Shown: positions 52,976-61,176 of the stretch, one piece after another
Numbering within the stretch: the stretch's first letter is position 1
Layout of the letters: each line of letters starts with the position of its first letter
DNA from: HGM04593 sp045591315
GTDB taxonomy: Bacteria > Bacteroidota > Bacteroidia > Bacteroidales > Bacteroidaceae
Assembly (NCBI GenBank): GCA_045591315.1
Contig: JAZNSN010000030.1
Coordinates: 8,348 to 72,347 of the forward strand
Direction of reading: 5' to 3'
Length of the DNA stretch: 64,000 bases
Translations under genes and position numbers: made by a program
The notes under the pieces: generated by a model
What the model was told of the DNA's origin: nothing
The model's database searches: none
The model's input: only the letters and a program-made list of their open reading frames with translations

Positions 52976-54478
52976 TCATCCGCAATGGAAGAACCGCCTT
53001 ACCAGTGTCATCATCTTCTCCTTGTCGTCACCTGTATCGGCACGCAATGTACGGTCGTCATACGAACGCAGACGACGCAGAATACCGTCTATCATGGCAG
53101 GGCTGAATACATTGTACTCCTCAAAGACAGCACGCTGCCTTTCAAGGCAGTCGGCCGAAGCAGCACAGCTATCGGGCAGCTGTTCAAGAGCCGCAAGCCT
53201 GTCTTCATTCTCCTTCTGGTGAATATTCACATTGACGTATGTACGCTCGGCAATCTCCAGCGCATCCGGCAGCTCGAATCCGTAACGGCAAGCCACGGCA
53301 AGGCCGGCAATGAGCTGGTATATATCGGCAGAACCGTCGGGAGAACGCATCTCCACTGTCTGTTTTTGAGTAGTATCATAGTTGCTGTCACCCTCATGAG
53401 GATTGGCAAGACGGCACATATCCGACTTTGCAGCCCAGCCAAGAGGAACACGCACAAGCACCGAACGGTTACGGTCGCCCCAGCAGATGTTTGTAGGAGC
53501 CTCCTGATGCGGAACAAGACGGAAATAGGATGTCGGGTTAGTGTTTCCGAATGCCGTTATCGAAGGAGCAAGCAGCATCATTCCGGCAATAGCGCGCCTT
53601 GCGTCAGCAGAGAGCGCACCGCCATCAAGCATGCAGTTGGCCCCGCCGTCCATTATGCGCATGTGTATATGCAGACCCGAACCGGCCTTGCCGGCAGTAA
53701 TCTTAGGAGCAAATGTTATATCGTAGCCGTTCCTGTATGCCAGATTACGTATTATCCATTTGGCAATCATAAGCTGGTCGGCAGCCTCATCGGCAGCAAC
53801 AGGCAGGAACTCAATCTCGTTCTGCTCATACACCATTCCGTCTATAGCGAAGTTGCCGACCTCGGAATGGCCATATTTAATCTGTCCGCCTGCCTGTGCG
53901 ATATATGCCATACACTGGGTGCGGAATTCATTGAACTTGGCGTAGGGAGCCGACTCATGATAGCCCTTCTGGTCGGTAGCCGGGAACATGCCGCTGTCGG
54001 GAGCTATGACATAGTACTCCAGCTCACCCATAGCCTGGAACTCCTTTCCCGTAACCTCGCGGAATGCCTTGCATGCCTTTCTCAAAGTATTCTCCGGAGA
54101 GCTCTCAAGCGGCTCGCCGTCCTTATTGAAATAGGAGCAGAGCATGGAGAGCGTCGGAATCTCGGCAAACGGGTCTAGAAATGCAGTTCTGAAACGCGGC
54201 AACACATAAAGGTCACTGCTGCCCGCCTCTATGAACGGGAAGAGCGACGAACCATCGACACGTTCTCCGCATGTAAGTATGGTATCGAGGTAGGCTGCAC
54301 TGTTGATGACAAAATTGAGTGTCTTCAGCCTGCCGTCACCAGCCGGATACATGAAATTCACCATGCGGATATTGTTCTCCTTGATGTACTGCACAATATC
54401 GGCCTTTGTAAACTCACTGCAAGGCTTTGCCAGGAAAGCCACCACCCTGTTAGGGCACATCTCCAAAGAGGTATTCAT
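52976..54478 (-). CDS. Glutamine synthetase, class I type
   Basis: The 500-residue protein is a GlnA-fold enzyme: 'KTLNFVINS' and 'DGSSLFPFIEAGSSDLYVLP' in the N-terminal beta-grasp, 'AMGELEYYVIAPD' (Glu ligand), 'NEIEFLPV', 'KAGSGLHIHMRI' (His ligand), and 'NPTSYFRLVPHQEAPTNICWGDRNRSVLVRVP'. The adenylylation Tyr context of enterobacterial GlnA is not obvious. It may be true GlnA or a gamma-glutamyl-amine ligase-like relative. It has its own promoter and sits near glnN. Confidence 0.88.
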   Translation of the reverse strand: MNTSLEMCPNRVVAFLAKPCSEFTKADIVQYIKENNIRMVNFMYPAGDGRLKTLNFVINSAAYLDTILTCGERVDGSSLFPFIEAGSSDLYVLPRFRTAFLDPFAEIPTLSMLCSYFNKDGEPLESSPENTLRKACKAFREVTGKEFQAMGELEYYVIAPDSGMFPATDQKGYHESAPYAKFNEFRTQCMAYIAQAGGQIKYGHSEVGNFAIDGMVYEQNEIEFLPVAADEAADQLMIAKWIIRNLAYRNGYDITFAPKITAGKAGSGLHIHMRIMDGGANCMLDGGALSADARRAIAGMMLLAPSITAFGNTNPTSYFRLVPHQEAPTNICWGDRNRSVLVRVPLGWAAKSDMCRLANPHEGDSNYDTTQKQTVEMRSPDGSADIYQLIAGLAVACRYGFELPDALEIAERTYVNVNIHQKENEDRLAALEQLPDSCAASADCLERQRAVFEEYNVFSPAMIDGILRRLRSYDDRTLRADTGDDKEKMMTLVRRFFHCG

Positions 54479-54567
54479 AACTTATTGTTTTAAAGATGCG
54501 ACAAAAGCAACCGTCACGTTCTATATCATATAACGCAGAACTTCGCTTTTTATTCACTCCACCATTG

Positions 54568-54597
54568 CAAAGTTATTCTTTTTATCATCAGAACAAA
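54568..54597 (-). promoter_or_regulatory. Promoter for the class I-type glutamine synthetase
   Basis: On the minus strand TTTG (54597-54594), an 18-bp spacer and TAACTTTG (54575-54568) precede the start by about 90 bases. Confidence 0.55.
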
Positions 54598-54656
54598 CAT
54601 GCAGCAAGAGAAAACTCAAAAGCATTTCAGCAAAAGCCGTAATAAAGTTCAAAGTT

Positions 54657-55583
54657 CTATCTCGCCCTATTGATGATATATATTCCCGACATGGCAAGCA
54701 CTGCAGCCACAGCATACTTCAAGTAGAAAGGCTCCCCCAGACACATGCACGAAGTAACCGCACCCACAACAGGAATTAGCGAATTGAAAATTGCAACCTT
54801 GCCGACAGGGTTGCAGGTCAGCAGCTTATTATAAAGAGCAAACCCCATAGCCGATATACACACAAGCAAGAGCAATATAGCCACACCGCCCGGAGTGACA
54901 TGCGGCAGAGAGCCGCCCATAAGCAAGCCCGGCACAACAAGCATCACACCGCCGAAGAAAAGGCTATATCCGGTGCCCACAAAAACATCCACACGCTTTC
55001 CCAGGCCTCGCGTCATAAGACCGGCAAGAGCTGAGCATACTGCATTCAGAACAATCATTCCGTCACCCATAAATGTAAATTCTCCGCTATCCTCATCGCC
55101 CACGTTCAGCGTAATTATGCCAATGAAGCCAATGACACAGCCAAGCAGCTTGTTTACAGTCAGTTTGTCACTCTTGAAGAAGATGCACGCAAGCAGCACA
55201 AGCATGAACGTGCCGAGCGAGTTTATTATGGCAGCCCGTGCACCGGGGCTGTACGAAAGCCCCACATAGAAGAAATAATAGTGCAAGCCGGTGTTCAGCA
55301 ACGCGAACAGAAGCACATACAGCCATCCGTTGAAGCCGGCCACCGCAAAGCGACGACGCGTGGTACCGGCAATTGCAAGCACCGCCATACCGGCCATACA
55401 GAAACGTACGCCGGCAAACAGCATCTTGCTTCCGGTCATGGACTGGATTATGCCGAACTCCTCAAAGCCCAGCTTGATAAGCGGATAGGCCCATCCCCAC
55501 GCTATTGCTGCAGAGAGCGCGAAGAGCACCACCCATACAGGCCTCTCGAAAAGCGAGAGCTTTTTTGTATCGTTATTTTTCAT
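54657..55583 (-). CDS. EamA/DMT family transporter
   Basis: The 308-residue inner-membrane protein has ten hydrophobic helices in two EamA repeats; the first opens 'AAIAWGWAYPLIKLGFEEFG', and 'SPGARAAIINSLGTFMLVLLACIFF' is the end of repeat 1. Family members export amino acids or other small metabolites; the substrate cannot be read here. It is a single gene with its own promoter, divergent from the TIR-like/FGE gene. Confidence 0.9.
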   Translation of the reverse strand: MKNNDTKKLSLFERPVWVVLFALSAAIAWGWAYPLIKLGFEEFGIIQSMTGSKMLFAGVRFCMAGMAVLAIAGTTRRRFAVAGFNGWLYVLLFALLNTGLHYYFFYVGLSYSPGARAAIINSLGTFMLVLLACIFFKSDKLTVNKLLGCVIGFIGIITLNVGDEDSGEFTFMGDGMIVLNAVCSALAGLMTRGLGKRVDVFVGTGYSLFFGGVMLVVPGLLMGGSLPHVTPGGVAILLLLVCISAMGFALYNKLLTCNPVGKVAIFNSLIPVVGAVTSCMCLGEPFYLKYAVAAVLAMSGIYIINRAR

Positions 55584-55603
55584 CGGTTACGGATTAATCC
55601 GCG

Positions 55604-55636
55604 CGAAGATAGTGAAATAACCTCACACCGGCAAAA
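55604..55636 (-). promoter_or_regulatory. Promoter for the EamA transporter
   Basis: On the minus strand TTTTG (55636-55632), a 20-bp spacer and TATCTTCG (55611-55604) lie 21 bases before the ATG. Confidence 0.6.
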
Positions 55637-55788
55637 GCCAAGCAGCCCGAACCGTCTTAGAAAAACAAGCATTCAGGCATTTTAATATCTTGCACATTAT
55701 TGGGTATAACCGGATAAATCCCGAATATTTTCTGCACACACGGTGAAAAATATCGAAGCAGGCTTCACATTTCTCGCTCGTTTGTTAC

Positions 55789-55796
55789 TATATTTG
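55789..55796 (+). promoter_or_regulatory. -7 promoter element for the TIR-like/FGE protein
   Basis: TATATTTG lies 51 bases before the ATG at 55847. Confidence 0.5.
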
Positions 55797-55846
55797 CATT
55801 TCAGACACAAAACAAAAGCAATCTACAGCCACAAATCAAACGGTTT

Positions 55847-57172
55847 ATGCAGACAATAAAGATTTTTGTAGCAGGCTCCAAGCGACTGTCGGACGAAAGA
55901 GCACTATTCAGAGTCATCGCCAGCGAACTGCAATCGGAATACAGCAAGATAGGCAAGAACATCAACATCCAGATAGAGACATTCGAGACATTCGACTCTT
56001 TCTTCAGTGACAGCAGGAAACAGGAAGCATACAACGAATTTATCAAGAAAGAAGCAGACATCGTCTATTTTATACTTGACAGCGAAATCGGCGGTGTTAC
56101 CGAAGAGGAGTTCAACACTGCATATTCATCGTTCAGCAGCAGAAGAAGGCCCAAGATATGCGTCTTTTCAAAGAAGAGCGACAAAGACAATGACGAGATA
56201 AAAAAGGTACGCGAAAAGATTACACTCATTGGTCAATACTACAACGAATACACCGACAGCAGCGACCTTAAAAGCCGAATTGAAAAGAGCCTTCACTTCT
56301 TCATAAACCGTGCCCTACACCCCAAGAACAGCATACGCAGCACACTGCAGAAGTTTATTCTTGCAGCAATTGCCGTAGCTGCAGGCTTCTTTCTGCTGCA
56401 CTACGTAGCAGGAAGAGAAAAGAGCGAAAACGGAAAAGGGAAAGATACCGGCAATCCTCTTGAAGAAGGCAGCATAAAGACTGAAAAGCAGAACACTATA
56501 GAGTGCATAGTAAACGGCGTATCATTCAGAATGATTGAGGTACCAGCCGGCTCATTTGTAATGGGAGGACATGACGAGGATGCAAGGATGCACGATGTAA
56601 CCATTTCCGACACCTTCTATATTGGAAGCACCGAGGTAACACAAGAGTTATGGAATGCACTCATGCCCGAAAACCCGTCGATTTTTCCAGGCGACAGCCT
56701 GCCGGCAAACAACTTATCGTGGAACGACTGCATGCAGTTCATCGACAGTCTCAACGCAAAAACGGGAGAACACTACCGCATGCCAACCGAAGCCGAATGG
56801 GAATATGCAGCACAATTCGGAGAGAAACATCTCTATAGCGGACACGCTCTTCCAAACGAAGTATCGTGGTTCATAGGCAACAGCGACGAACATGTACATG
56901 CAGTGGGAACAAAGAAGCCCAATGCCATAGGAGTACACGACATGAGCGGAAATGTATGGGAATGGTGTTCCGACTATTATGGCGAATACAACGCCAATGA
57001 CTCACAAGACCCCCAAGGACCGCGACAAGGAAGCTTGAGAGTTCGCCGTGGGGGAAGCTACATGGACAACTCAAGATGTTGTCAAATCACATTCCGAAGC
57101 CGCAACACGCCCGACTCCAGACGAAAGAACCAAGGCCTGAGACTGGTCAAGGAAAAGCACCAGCCAAAGTAG
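55847..57172 (+). CDS. Single-pass membrane protein: TIR/DUF4062-like domain, TM helix, FGE/SUMF1-like domain
   Basis: This 441-residue protein has three parts. Residues 1-155 form a flavodoxin-like TIR/DUF4062-type domain ('IKIFVAGSKRLSDERA', 'ADIVYFILDSEIGGVTEEEF'). Residues 170-187 are one hydrophobic helix. Residues 222-434 are an FGE-sulfatase/SUMF1 domain ('GSFVMGG', 'RMPTEAEWEYAA', 'GNVWEWCSDYY', 'RRGGSYMD', 'RNTPDS'). My hand alignment with human SUMF1 does not place a Cys at either catalytic position, although a CC pair occurs at 411-412, so it is more likely a binding than an FGE domain. Predicted topology puts the TIR-like part in the cytosol and the FGE fold outside. It may be a sensor or defence-type effector (inference). 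Confidence 0.8.
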   Translation: MQTIKIFVAGSKRLSDERALFRVIASELQSEYSKIGKNINIQIETFETFDSFFSDSRKQEAYNEFIKKEADIVYFILDSEIGGVTEEEFNTAYSSFSSRRRPKICVFSKKSDKDNDEIKKVREKITLIGQYYNEYTDSSDLKSRIEKSLHFFINRALHPKNSIRSTLQKFILAAIAVAAGFFLLHYVAGREKSENGKGKDTGNPLEEGSIKTEKQNTIECIVNGVSFRMIEVPAGSFVMGGHDEDARMHDVTISDTFYIGSTEVTQELWNALMPENPSIFPGDSLPANNLSWNDCMQFIDSLNAKTGEHYRMPTEAEWEYAAQFGEKHLYSGHALPNEVSWFIGNSDEHVHAVGTKKPNAIGVHDMSGNVWEWCSDYYGEYNANDSQDPQGPRQGSLRVRRGGSYMDNSRCCQITFRSRNTPDSRRKNQGLRLVKEKHQPK

Positions 57173-57210
57173 GCTAACAGCAAAAAAAATAGATAAACAA
57201 CACAAAAAAT

Positions 57211-57330
57211 ACTGTCCCTATTTTTAAAGAGGGACGGCAACGCGGGGGAGCGTTGCTTGCGACGACTGAACCTTTAGGTTTACGAAGGAGTGCCGTATGG
57301 CTAAGCGGCAGCTTCGGAGGGAGTTCCTGC
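57211..57330. repeat. Bipartite direct repeat, left copy
   Basis: The 26 bases at 57211-57236 (from ACTGTCCCTATTTTTAAAG to GACG, a GTCCCT/AGGGAC hairpin) and the 16 bases at 57315-57330 (CGGAGGGAGTTCCTGC) recur identically and in the same order at 61455-61513. This copy carries about 60 extra bases between the two blocks. Confidence 0.75.
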
Positions 57331-57503
57331 CAGCATCTCTCATCTCGAAACGGAGTTTGCCTCCCAAAGGCAACGTATGTGAGAGATCTCTAATTTCGTG
57401 ATATTTTTGAGATTTCTCCTCCCAATGAGCATCACGCCAAGCTTGCTTTGCCGAACGGGAGCAAGTTCGCAAAAGCATAGTCGTTTTTCTTTTGCCTCCA
57501 ACA

Positions 57504-57530
57504 TCCTAATGATTACAGCAATCATTAGGA
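57504..57530. repeat. Perfect inverted repeat upstream of hipB
   Basis: An 11-bp stem (TCCTAATGATT and its complement) closes on a five-base loop. It is followed at once by a 7-bp hairpin (AGATGTA, 57532-57548) and an AT-rich imperfect hairpin ending in TTTTT. Confidence 0.65.
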
Positions 57531-57619
57531 AAGATGTAAAATACATCTCTAAAAGGTATTAAAACCACTTTTAATAATACTTTTTGACTTAAACATGCGT
57601 TTAATTGAAAATTAATCAG

Positions 57620-57627
57620 TAGATTTG
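57620..57627 (+). promoter_or_regulatory. -7 promoter element for hipBA
   Basis: TAGATTTG matches TAnnTTTG and leaves a leader of about 75 bases before the hipB ATG at 57705. Confidence 0.5.
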
Positions 57628-57704
57628 CATTGTAAATATCAATATAATGAACATAAAACTTGTATTACATATTTAATTATCGGCATAATGATAGATAGGA
57701 TTAT

Positions 57705-58013
57705 ATGAAAGATTTGTTTGAATACTCTACTCCAGAACTGGTACGCATGTTGGGTACTCGTTTTAAAGAATATCGTATGCGGTGCAATCTGACACAAAAA
57801 GAGGTGTCGGAACTATCAGGTGTTGGCCTTACAACTATACACAAGTTTGAGAATGGTACGGCAGGCAATCTTTCATTATCGACTTTTCTTCTCTTATTGA
57901 AGGTAGTTGGACAGATAAATTCTTTAGACGATCTTTTACCTGAATTACCGGAATCGCCTTATCTTATTCGCAAAGACGAGAAAAAAGCACAACGGATCAG
58001 ACACACCAAATAA
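57705..58013 (+). CDS. hipB: HipB-like helix-turn-helix antitoxin
   Basis: The 102-residue protein has an XRE-type HTH (about residues 13-65): 'TRFKEYRMRCNLTQKEVSELSGVGLTTIHKFENG'. A basic tail ends 'KKAQRIRHTK'. HipB proteins bind the operator of their own operon and neutralise the kinase toxin HipA. It lies nine bases before hipA. The coding sequence is AT-rich relative to the flanking housekeeping genes, consistent with horizontal gain. Confidence 0.9.
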   Translation: MKDLFEYSTPELVRMLGTRFKEYRMRCNLTQKEVSELSGVGLTTIHKFENGTAGNLSLSTFLLLLKVVGQINSLDDLLPELPESPYLIRKDEKKAQRIRHTK

Positions 58014-58022
58014 GCTACAGAT

Positions 58023-59513
58023 ATGATAAAGTCATTGAAAATAATACTTTGGGATGAAGAAATAGGTCGTTTGGCTTGGGATGAACGTCGTCATCTCTCT
58101 TATTTCACATATAATCCCGATTTTATCAAAAAGGGATTAAACATATCTCCTTTGGTTGCGCCAATTGACGGAACCAGAGGGTTATTGCCTGTTTGGGGTG
58201 AGGATGCTAAGATTTATCAGAAACTTCCGGCATTTGTTGCAGATTCATTGCCTGATGCTTGGGGTAACCAGTTGTTTGATTTATGGCGTCAACAACAAAA
58301 ATTATCTAACTCGGAGATAAATCCATTGGATAAGCTCTCGTTTATCGGCCGAAGAGGAATGGGGGCATTAGAATTTATTCCAGAAGCAAACAGAGAGCGC
58401 AGAGCAGGAAGGATAGATGTCAAGTCATTGGCCGACTTGGCTGAACGCATTTTCATGGAAAGAGAGAATGCCCGTATCATGCCAGAGGAATCCATTACCT
58501 TGCAATCATTGTTGACTGTAGGTACCTCCGCTGGTGGACGTCAGCCAAAGGCGATTATTGCTATAAATAGAGAAACTGGAGAAATACGAAGCGGTCAGAT
58601 TGCTGGCTTGGAAGGTTACGAGTATTACCTTCTTAAATTCGGCAACTCGGAATATTGTTCTGCTGAATTGGAAATAACCTATTATAAGTTGGCTACTTTG
58701 GCAGGTATCAATATGATGCCCTCCGAATTATATCCCGTGGATGGAAACAATCACTTTTTGACCAAACGATTCGACCGGGACGGCGAAAAGAAGATACATA
58801 CACAGACCTTGGCTGCCATATATCCCGATGCCGAGAGCTACGAGCAATTGATTACTGTTTGCCGTAAACTTCGTCTTCCCGAAGCTGATTGTCAGGAGGT
58901 ATTCCGTAGAATGGTATTCAATATATTGTCGAATAACACCGATGACCATAACAAGAACTTCTCATTCGTTATGAATGAAGATGGCTCTTGGCGTCTTGCT
59001 CCAGCCTATGATATTACTTACATCATAGATAGCGGTGGTTATTTGCCGAACAGGGATCATTGCATGTATATACGGGCCAAACTGCATGAAATTACACGCT
59101 CCGATGTTATTGAATTTGCTCGTGATAATGGCATTCGTCGTCCCGATGCTATCATAAGGGATGTTGTTTCTGCATTGAAACAATTCCGTACAATAGCTAC
59201 CGATAATGGAGTTTCTGAATCATGGATAGGTCGAGTTGAATCAACCATCATCGAACACTTGAAAGCATGGGGCGAATGGGAGTACGAAGCAGCTGATGCT
59301 TCAATAGACATCAATGGGCATACTGTTAGCAATATGCATATTGAGCAAACTTATAAAGGGAACTATCATTTGCTGGCAAAGATAGATGGGACAGAACGAA
59401 AATTTGTTATCAGTAAAAACAAGGAAGAGTTTGCATCTATAGAACAAATCGGATTGGCAAACCTAACAACCGACTATCTGAAAGCAATGGTTGCAAAGTA
59501 CTTCAATCTATAG
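58023..59513 (+). CDS. hipA: HipA-like serine/threonine kinase toxin
   Basis: The 496-residue protein has the HipA N-terminal couple domain (about residues 5-105, 'LIGRLAWDE'-type, 'LPAFVADSLPDAWGNQLFD') and the HipA kinase core: 'GAL EFIPE' region, 'TVGTSAGGRQPKA' (P-loop-like), 'DGNNHFLTKRFDRDG' and the catalytic 'NTDDHNKNFSF' near residue 305, followed by 'WRLAPAYDITY'. E. coli HipA phosphorylates glutamyl-tRNA synthetase. This protein is longer than E. coli HipA (440 residues) by a C-terminal beta-type module of about 65 residues. The active-site residues look intact. It is paired with hipB. Confidence 0.93.
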   Translation: MIKSLKIILWDEEIGRLAWDERRHLSYFTYNPDFIKKGLNISPLVAPIDGTRGLLPVWGEDAKIYQKLPAFVADSLPDAWGNQLFDLWRQQQKLSNSEINPLDKLSFIGRRGMGALEFIPEANRERRAGRIDVKSLADLAERIFMERENARIMPEESITLQSLLTVGTSAGGRQPKAIIAINRETGEIRSGQIAGLEGYEYYLLKFGNSEYCSAELEITYYKLATLAGINMMPSELYPVDGNNHFLTKRFDRDGEKKIHTQTLAAIYPDAESYEQLITVCRKLRLPEADCQEVFRRMVFNILSNNTDDHNKNFSFVMNEDGSWRLAPAYDITYIIDSGGYLPNRDHCMYIRAKLHEITRSDVIEFARDNGIRRPDAIIRDVVSALKQFRTIATDNGVSESWIGRVESTIIEHLKAWGEWEYEAADASIDINGHTVSNMHIEQTYKGNYHLLAKIDGTERKFVISKNKEEFASIEQIGLANLTTDYLKAMVAKYFNL

Positions 59514-59524
59514 GTTTGATGATT

Positions 59525-59590
59525 AACGTCAGTTCGATATAAACTCGTTCAAATTGCGAACCTGTCATATCGATGGAGCGTAGCGACGAA
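59525..59590. repeat. Intergenic dispersed repeat, copy B
   Basis: This aligns by eye with 27529-27594, with small indels, ending in GGAGCGTAGCGACGA. It begins 11 bases after the hipA stop codon. Confidence 0.55.
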
Positions 59591-59604
59591 AGCCGCAGGT
59601 TTAA

Positions 59605-59680
59605 ATAATGCTGGTAGTAAATGGTCACGCGAAGCACAGACGAAGTTTGTGCCGCGTGGGTTACGGCAAGGCAGCATTAT
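59605..59680. repeat. Large nested hairpin in the leader of the SDR/CAT cassette
   Basis: Four helices nest in 76 bases: ATAATGCTG (59605-59613) with 59672-59680; GTAA (59617-59620) with TTAC (59661-59664); CACGCG (59626-59631) with 59653-59658; GCACA (59634-59638) with TGTGC (59648-59652); loop 59639-59647. That is 24 base pairs in total. It lies about 130 bases before the SDR start. It may be a transcribed structure or a REP/MITE-like DNA repeat. Confidence 0.7.
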
Positions 59681-59813
59681 CAATGAATCTCAAAAACATT
59701 GCAAAAAATGAGAGATATCATTATGCCGAGCGAGGAGGAGGAGGAAGACGAAGTCAAATGTTCACTAAGGCCGAAGGGCGGATTATGTTGATGATATAAA
59801 AAATAATATCTTC

Positions 59814-60518
59814 ATGTTTAAAGATAAAGTAATCATAGTAACTGGCGGTGCAAACGGAATTGGCCGATGCATTGCCGATGAGTTCCGCAATCAGGGAGCC
59901 ACCGTATATGTGATTGACAAGCAAGAGGGCAATCACTTTGTTGGAGACATTTCAAAGAAAGAGGTGCTGGAGGCATTTGTAGCCGAGGTCTTGAGCAAGC
60001 ATGATAAAGTGGATATCATCGTCAACAACGCCCTGCCATTGATGAAAGGAATTGATGATTGTTCCTACGAGGAGTTCCAATATGCGCTGAGTGTGGGAGT
60101 AACCGCACCGTTCTATCTGGCCAAGCTCTTTATGCCAAATTTGGCAAAAGAAGCCTCCATCATCAACATCTCCTCTTCGCGCGACCGCATGAGCCAGCCA
60201 CAAACCGAGAGCTACACAGCAGCCAAAGGCGGAATTGCCGCACTCACTCACGCATTGGCCGTAAGCCTGTCGGGGAAAGCAAGGGTAAACTCCATTTCTC
60301 CCGGTTGGATAGATACGGCATACACCGTTTACGAAGGCCCCGATGCAACGCAGCAACCAGCCGGCAGAGTGGGTAACCCAATGGACATAGCCAATATGGT
60401 GCTGTTCCTTTGCAGCGACAAGGCAGGCTTTATCACCGGTGAGAATATCTGCATCGACGGCGGAATGTCCAAGCAGATGATTTATCATGGAGATTGTGGA
60501 TGGAAGCTGGAAGAATAA
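59814..60518 (+). CDS. Short-chain dehydrogenase/reductase
   Basis: The 234-residue NAD(P)-dependent oxidoreductase has the cofactor motif TGGANGIG, 'IIVNNALP', the catalytic Ser in 'INISSSRDR' and Tyr/Lys in 'YTAAKGG', and ends 'ENICIDGGMSKQ'. It is a classical SDR of the FabG-like type, but the substrate is unknown. It lies 18 bases before the CAT-like gene and a short Cys-rich protein gene follows that, so the three look like one cassette. Its leader contains a large nested hairpin. Confidence 0.92.
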   Translation: MFKDKVIIVTGGANGIGRCIADEFRNQGATVYVIDKQEGNHFVGDISKKEVLEAFVAEVLSKHDKVDIIVNNALPLMKGIDDCSYEEFQYALSVGVTAPFYLAKLFMPNLAKEASIINISSSRDRMSQPQTESYTAAKGGIAALTHALAVSLSGKARVNSISPGWIDTAYTVYEGPDATQQPAGRVGNPMDIANMVLFLCSDKAGFITGENICIDGGMSKQMIYHGDCGWKLEE

Positions 60519-60536
60519 TAACTGTAAAAATATAAT

Positions 60537-61154
60537 ATGAAAACGGAAATAGCTCCTCATGAAACCACACGCGCCGAAGCCTTCTCGCTTTGGATGACTT
60601 CTCCGATGCCGATGGTCACATTGACCAAGACATTCAATGTAACCAGGTTGCTCAGGGCAAGCAAGAGGCGTGGTATCAAATTCAATGCCCTGCTATGTTG
60701 GTGTATTGGAAAGGCTGCAAGCAACATAAAAGAGTTCTATATTCTACCCGAAAAAGAGAAGCTCTTCAAATATGACAGTATTGCTATAAACATAATTGTA
60801 AACAACAGCAAAGGGGGAATCAATTCTTGCGACATTGCATACACCGACAATGCCGAACAATTTGCCAAGGAATACAATCGGCTGACAACACAGGTTGCCA
60901 CGCAGTGCAAGAGCTCATTCCTTGAGGATTGTATGATTGTTGGAACATCGGCAATGATAGAGACCGAACTCGACTGCATTGTAAACCAATATACCGACAA
61001 GTTCTGCAACCCGATGCTCATGTGGGGCAAGTATCGCCGCAATTGGCTCAGTACCACATTACCCATATCGTTTCAGTTTCACCATGTGCAGATGGACGGT
61101 GGGCACGGTTCCGGTTTCTTAGAGCACCTCCAGCAAGTGATTAATGAATTATAG
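60537..61154 (+). CDS. Chloramphenicol acetyltransferase-fold (CatA-like) acyltransferase
   Basis: The 205-residue protein has the type A CAT fold: 'FNVTRLLRASKRRGIKFNALLCWCIGKAASNI' in the N-terminal half and the catalytic 'FQFHHVQMDGGH' (HHxxxDG, His as general base) near residue 186. Classical CatA is about 215 residues. Resistance is possible, but the operon with an SDR and a Cys protein points to an acyltransferase acting on a metabolite. The stop overlaps a possible start of the next gene. Confidence 0.87.
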   Translation: MKTEIAPHETTRAEAFSLWMTSPMPMVTLTKTFNVTRLLRASKRRGIKFNALLCWCIGKAASNIKEFYILPEKEKLFKYDSIAINIIVNNSKGGINSCDIAYTDNAEQFAKEYNRLTTQVATQCKSSFLEDCMIVGTSAMIETELDCIVNQYTDKFCNPMLMWGKYRRNWLSTTLPISFQFHHVQMDGGHGSGFLEHLQQVINEL

Positions 61155-61176
61155 CCGTTCCGTAAACAGAGAAACC

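Larger units (their letters stand above)
57173..57704. other. Hairpin-dense noncoding region between the TIR-like/FGE gene and hipBA
   Basis: These 532 bases lack a convincing gene. They contain a repeat shared with 61455-61513, a hairpin at 57237-57256 (GCAACGC/GCGTTGC), three consecutive hairpins at about 57504-57590, and the hipB promoter at 57620-57627. Confidence 0.6.

Noticed and set aside
52940..54178. 412-codon plus-strand frame across the class I-type glutamine synthetase
   Set aside because: Antisense shadow of a clearly identified enzyme; its Cys/His/Arg-rich sequence is typical of shadows.
55847..57172. Authentic sulfatase-activating FGE that would mature the two sulfatases
   Set aside because: The sulfatases are serine type, which anaerobes mature with radical anSME, and I could not place the FGE catalytic Cys pair in this protein.
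59608..59799. 63-codon frame after hipA
   Set aside because: It crosses the nested hairpin and a low-complexity GGAGGAGGAGG stretch; more likely noncoding leader.
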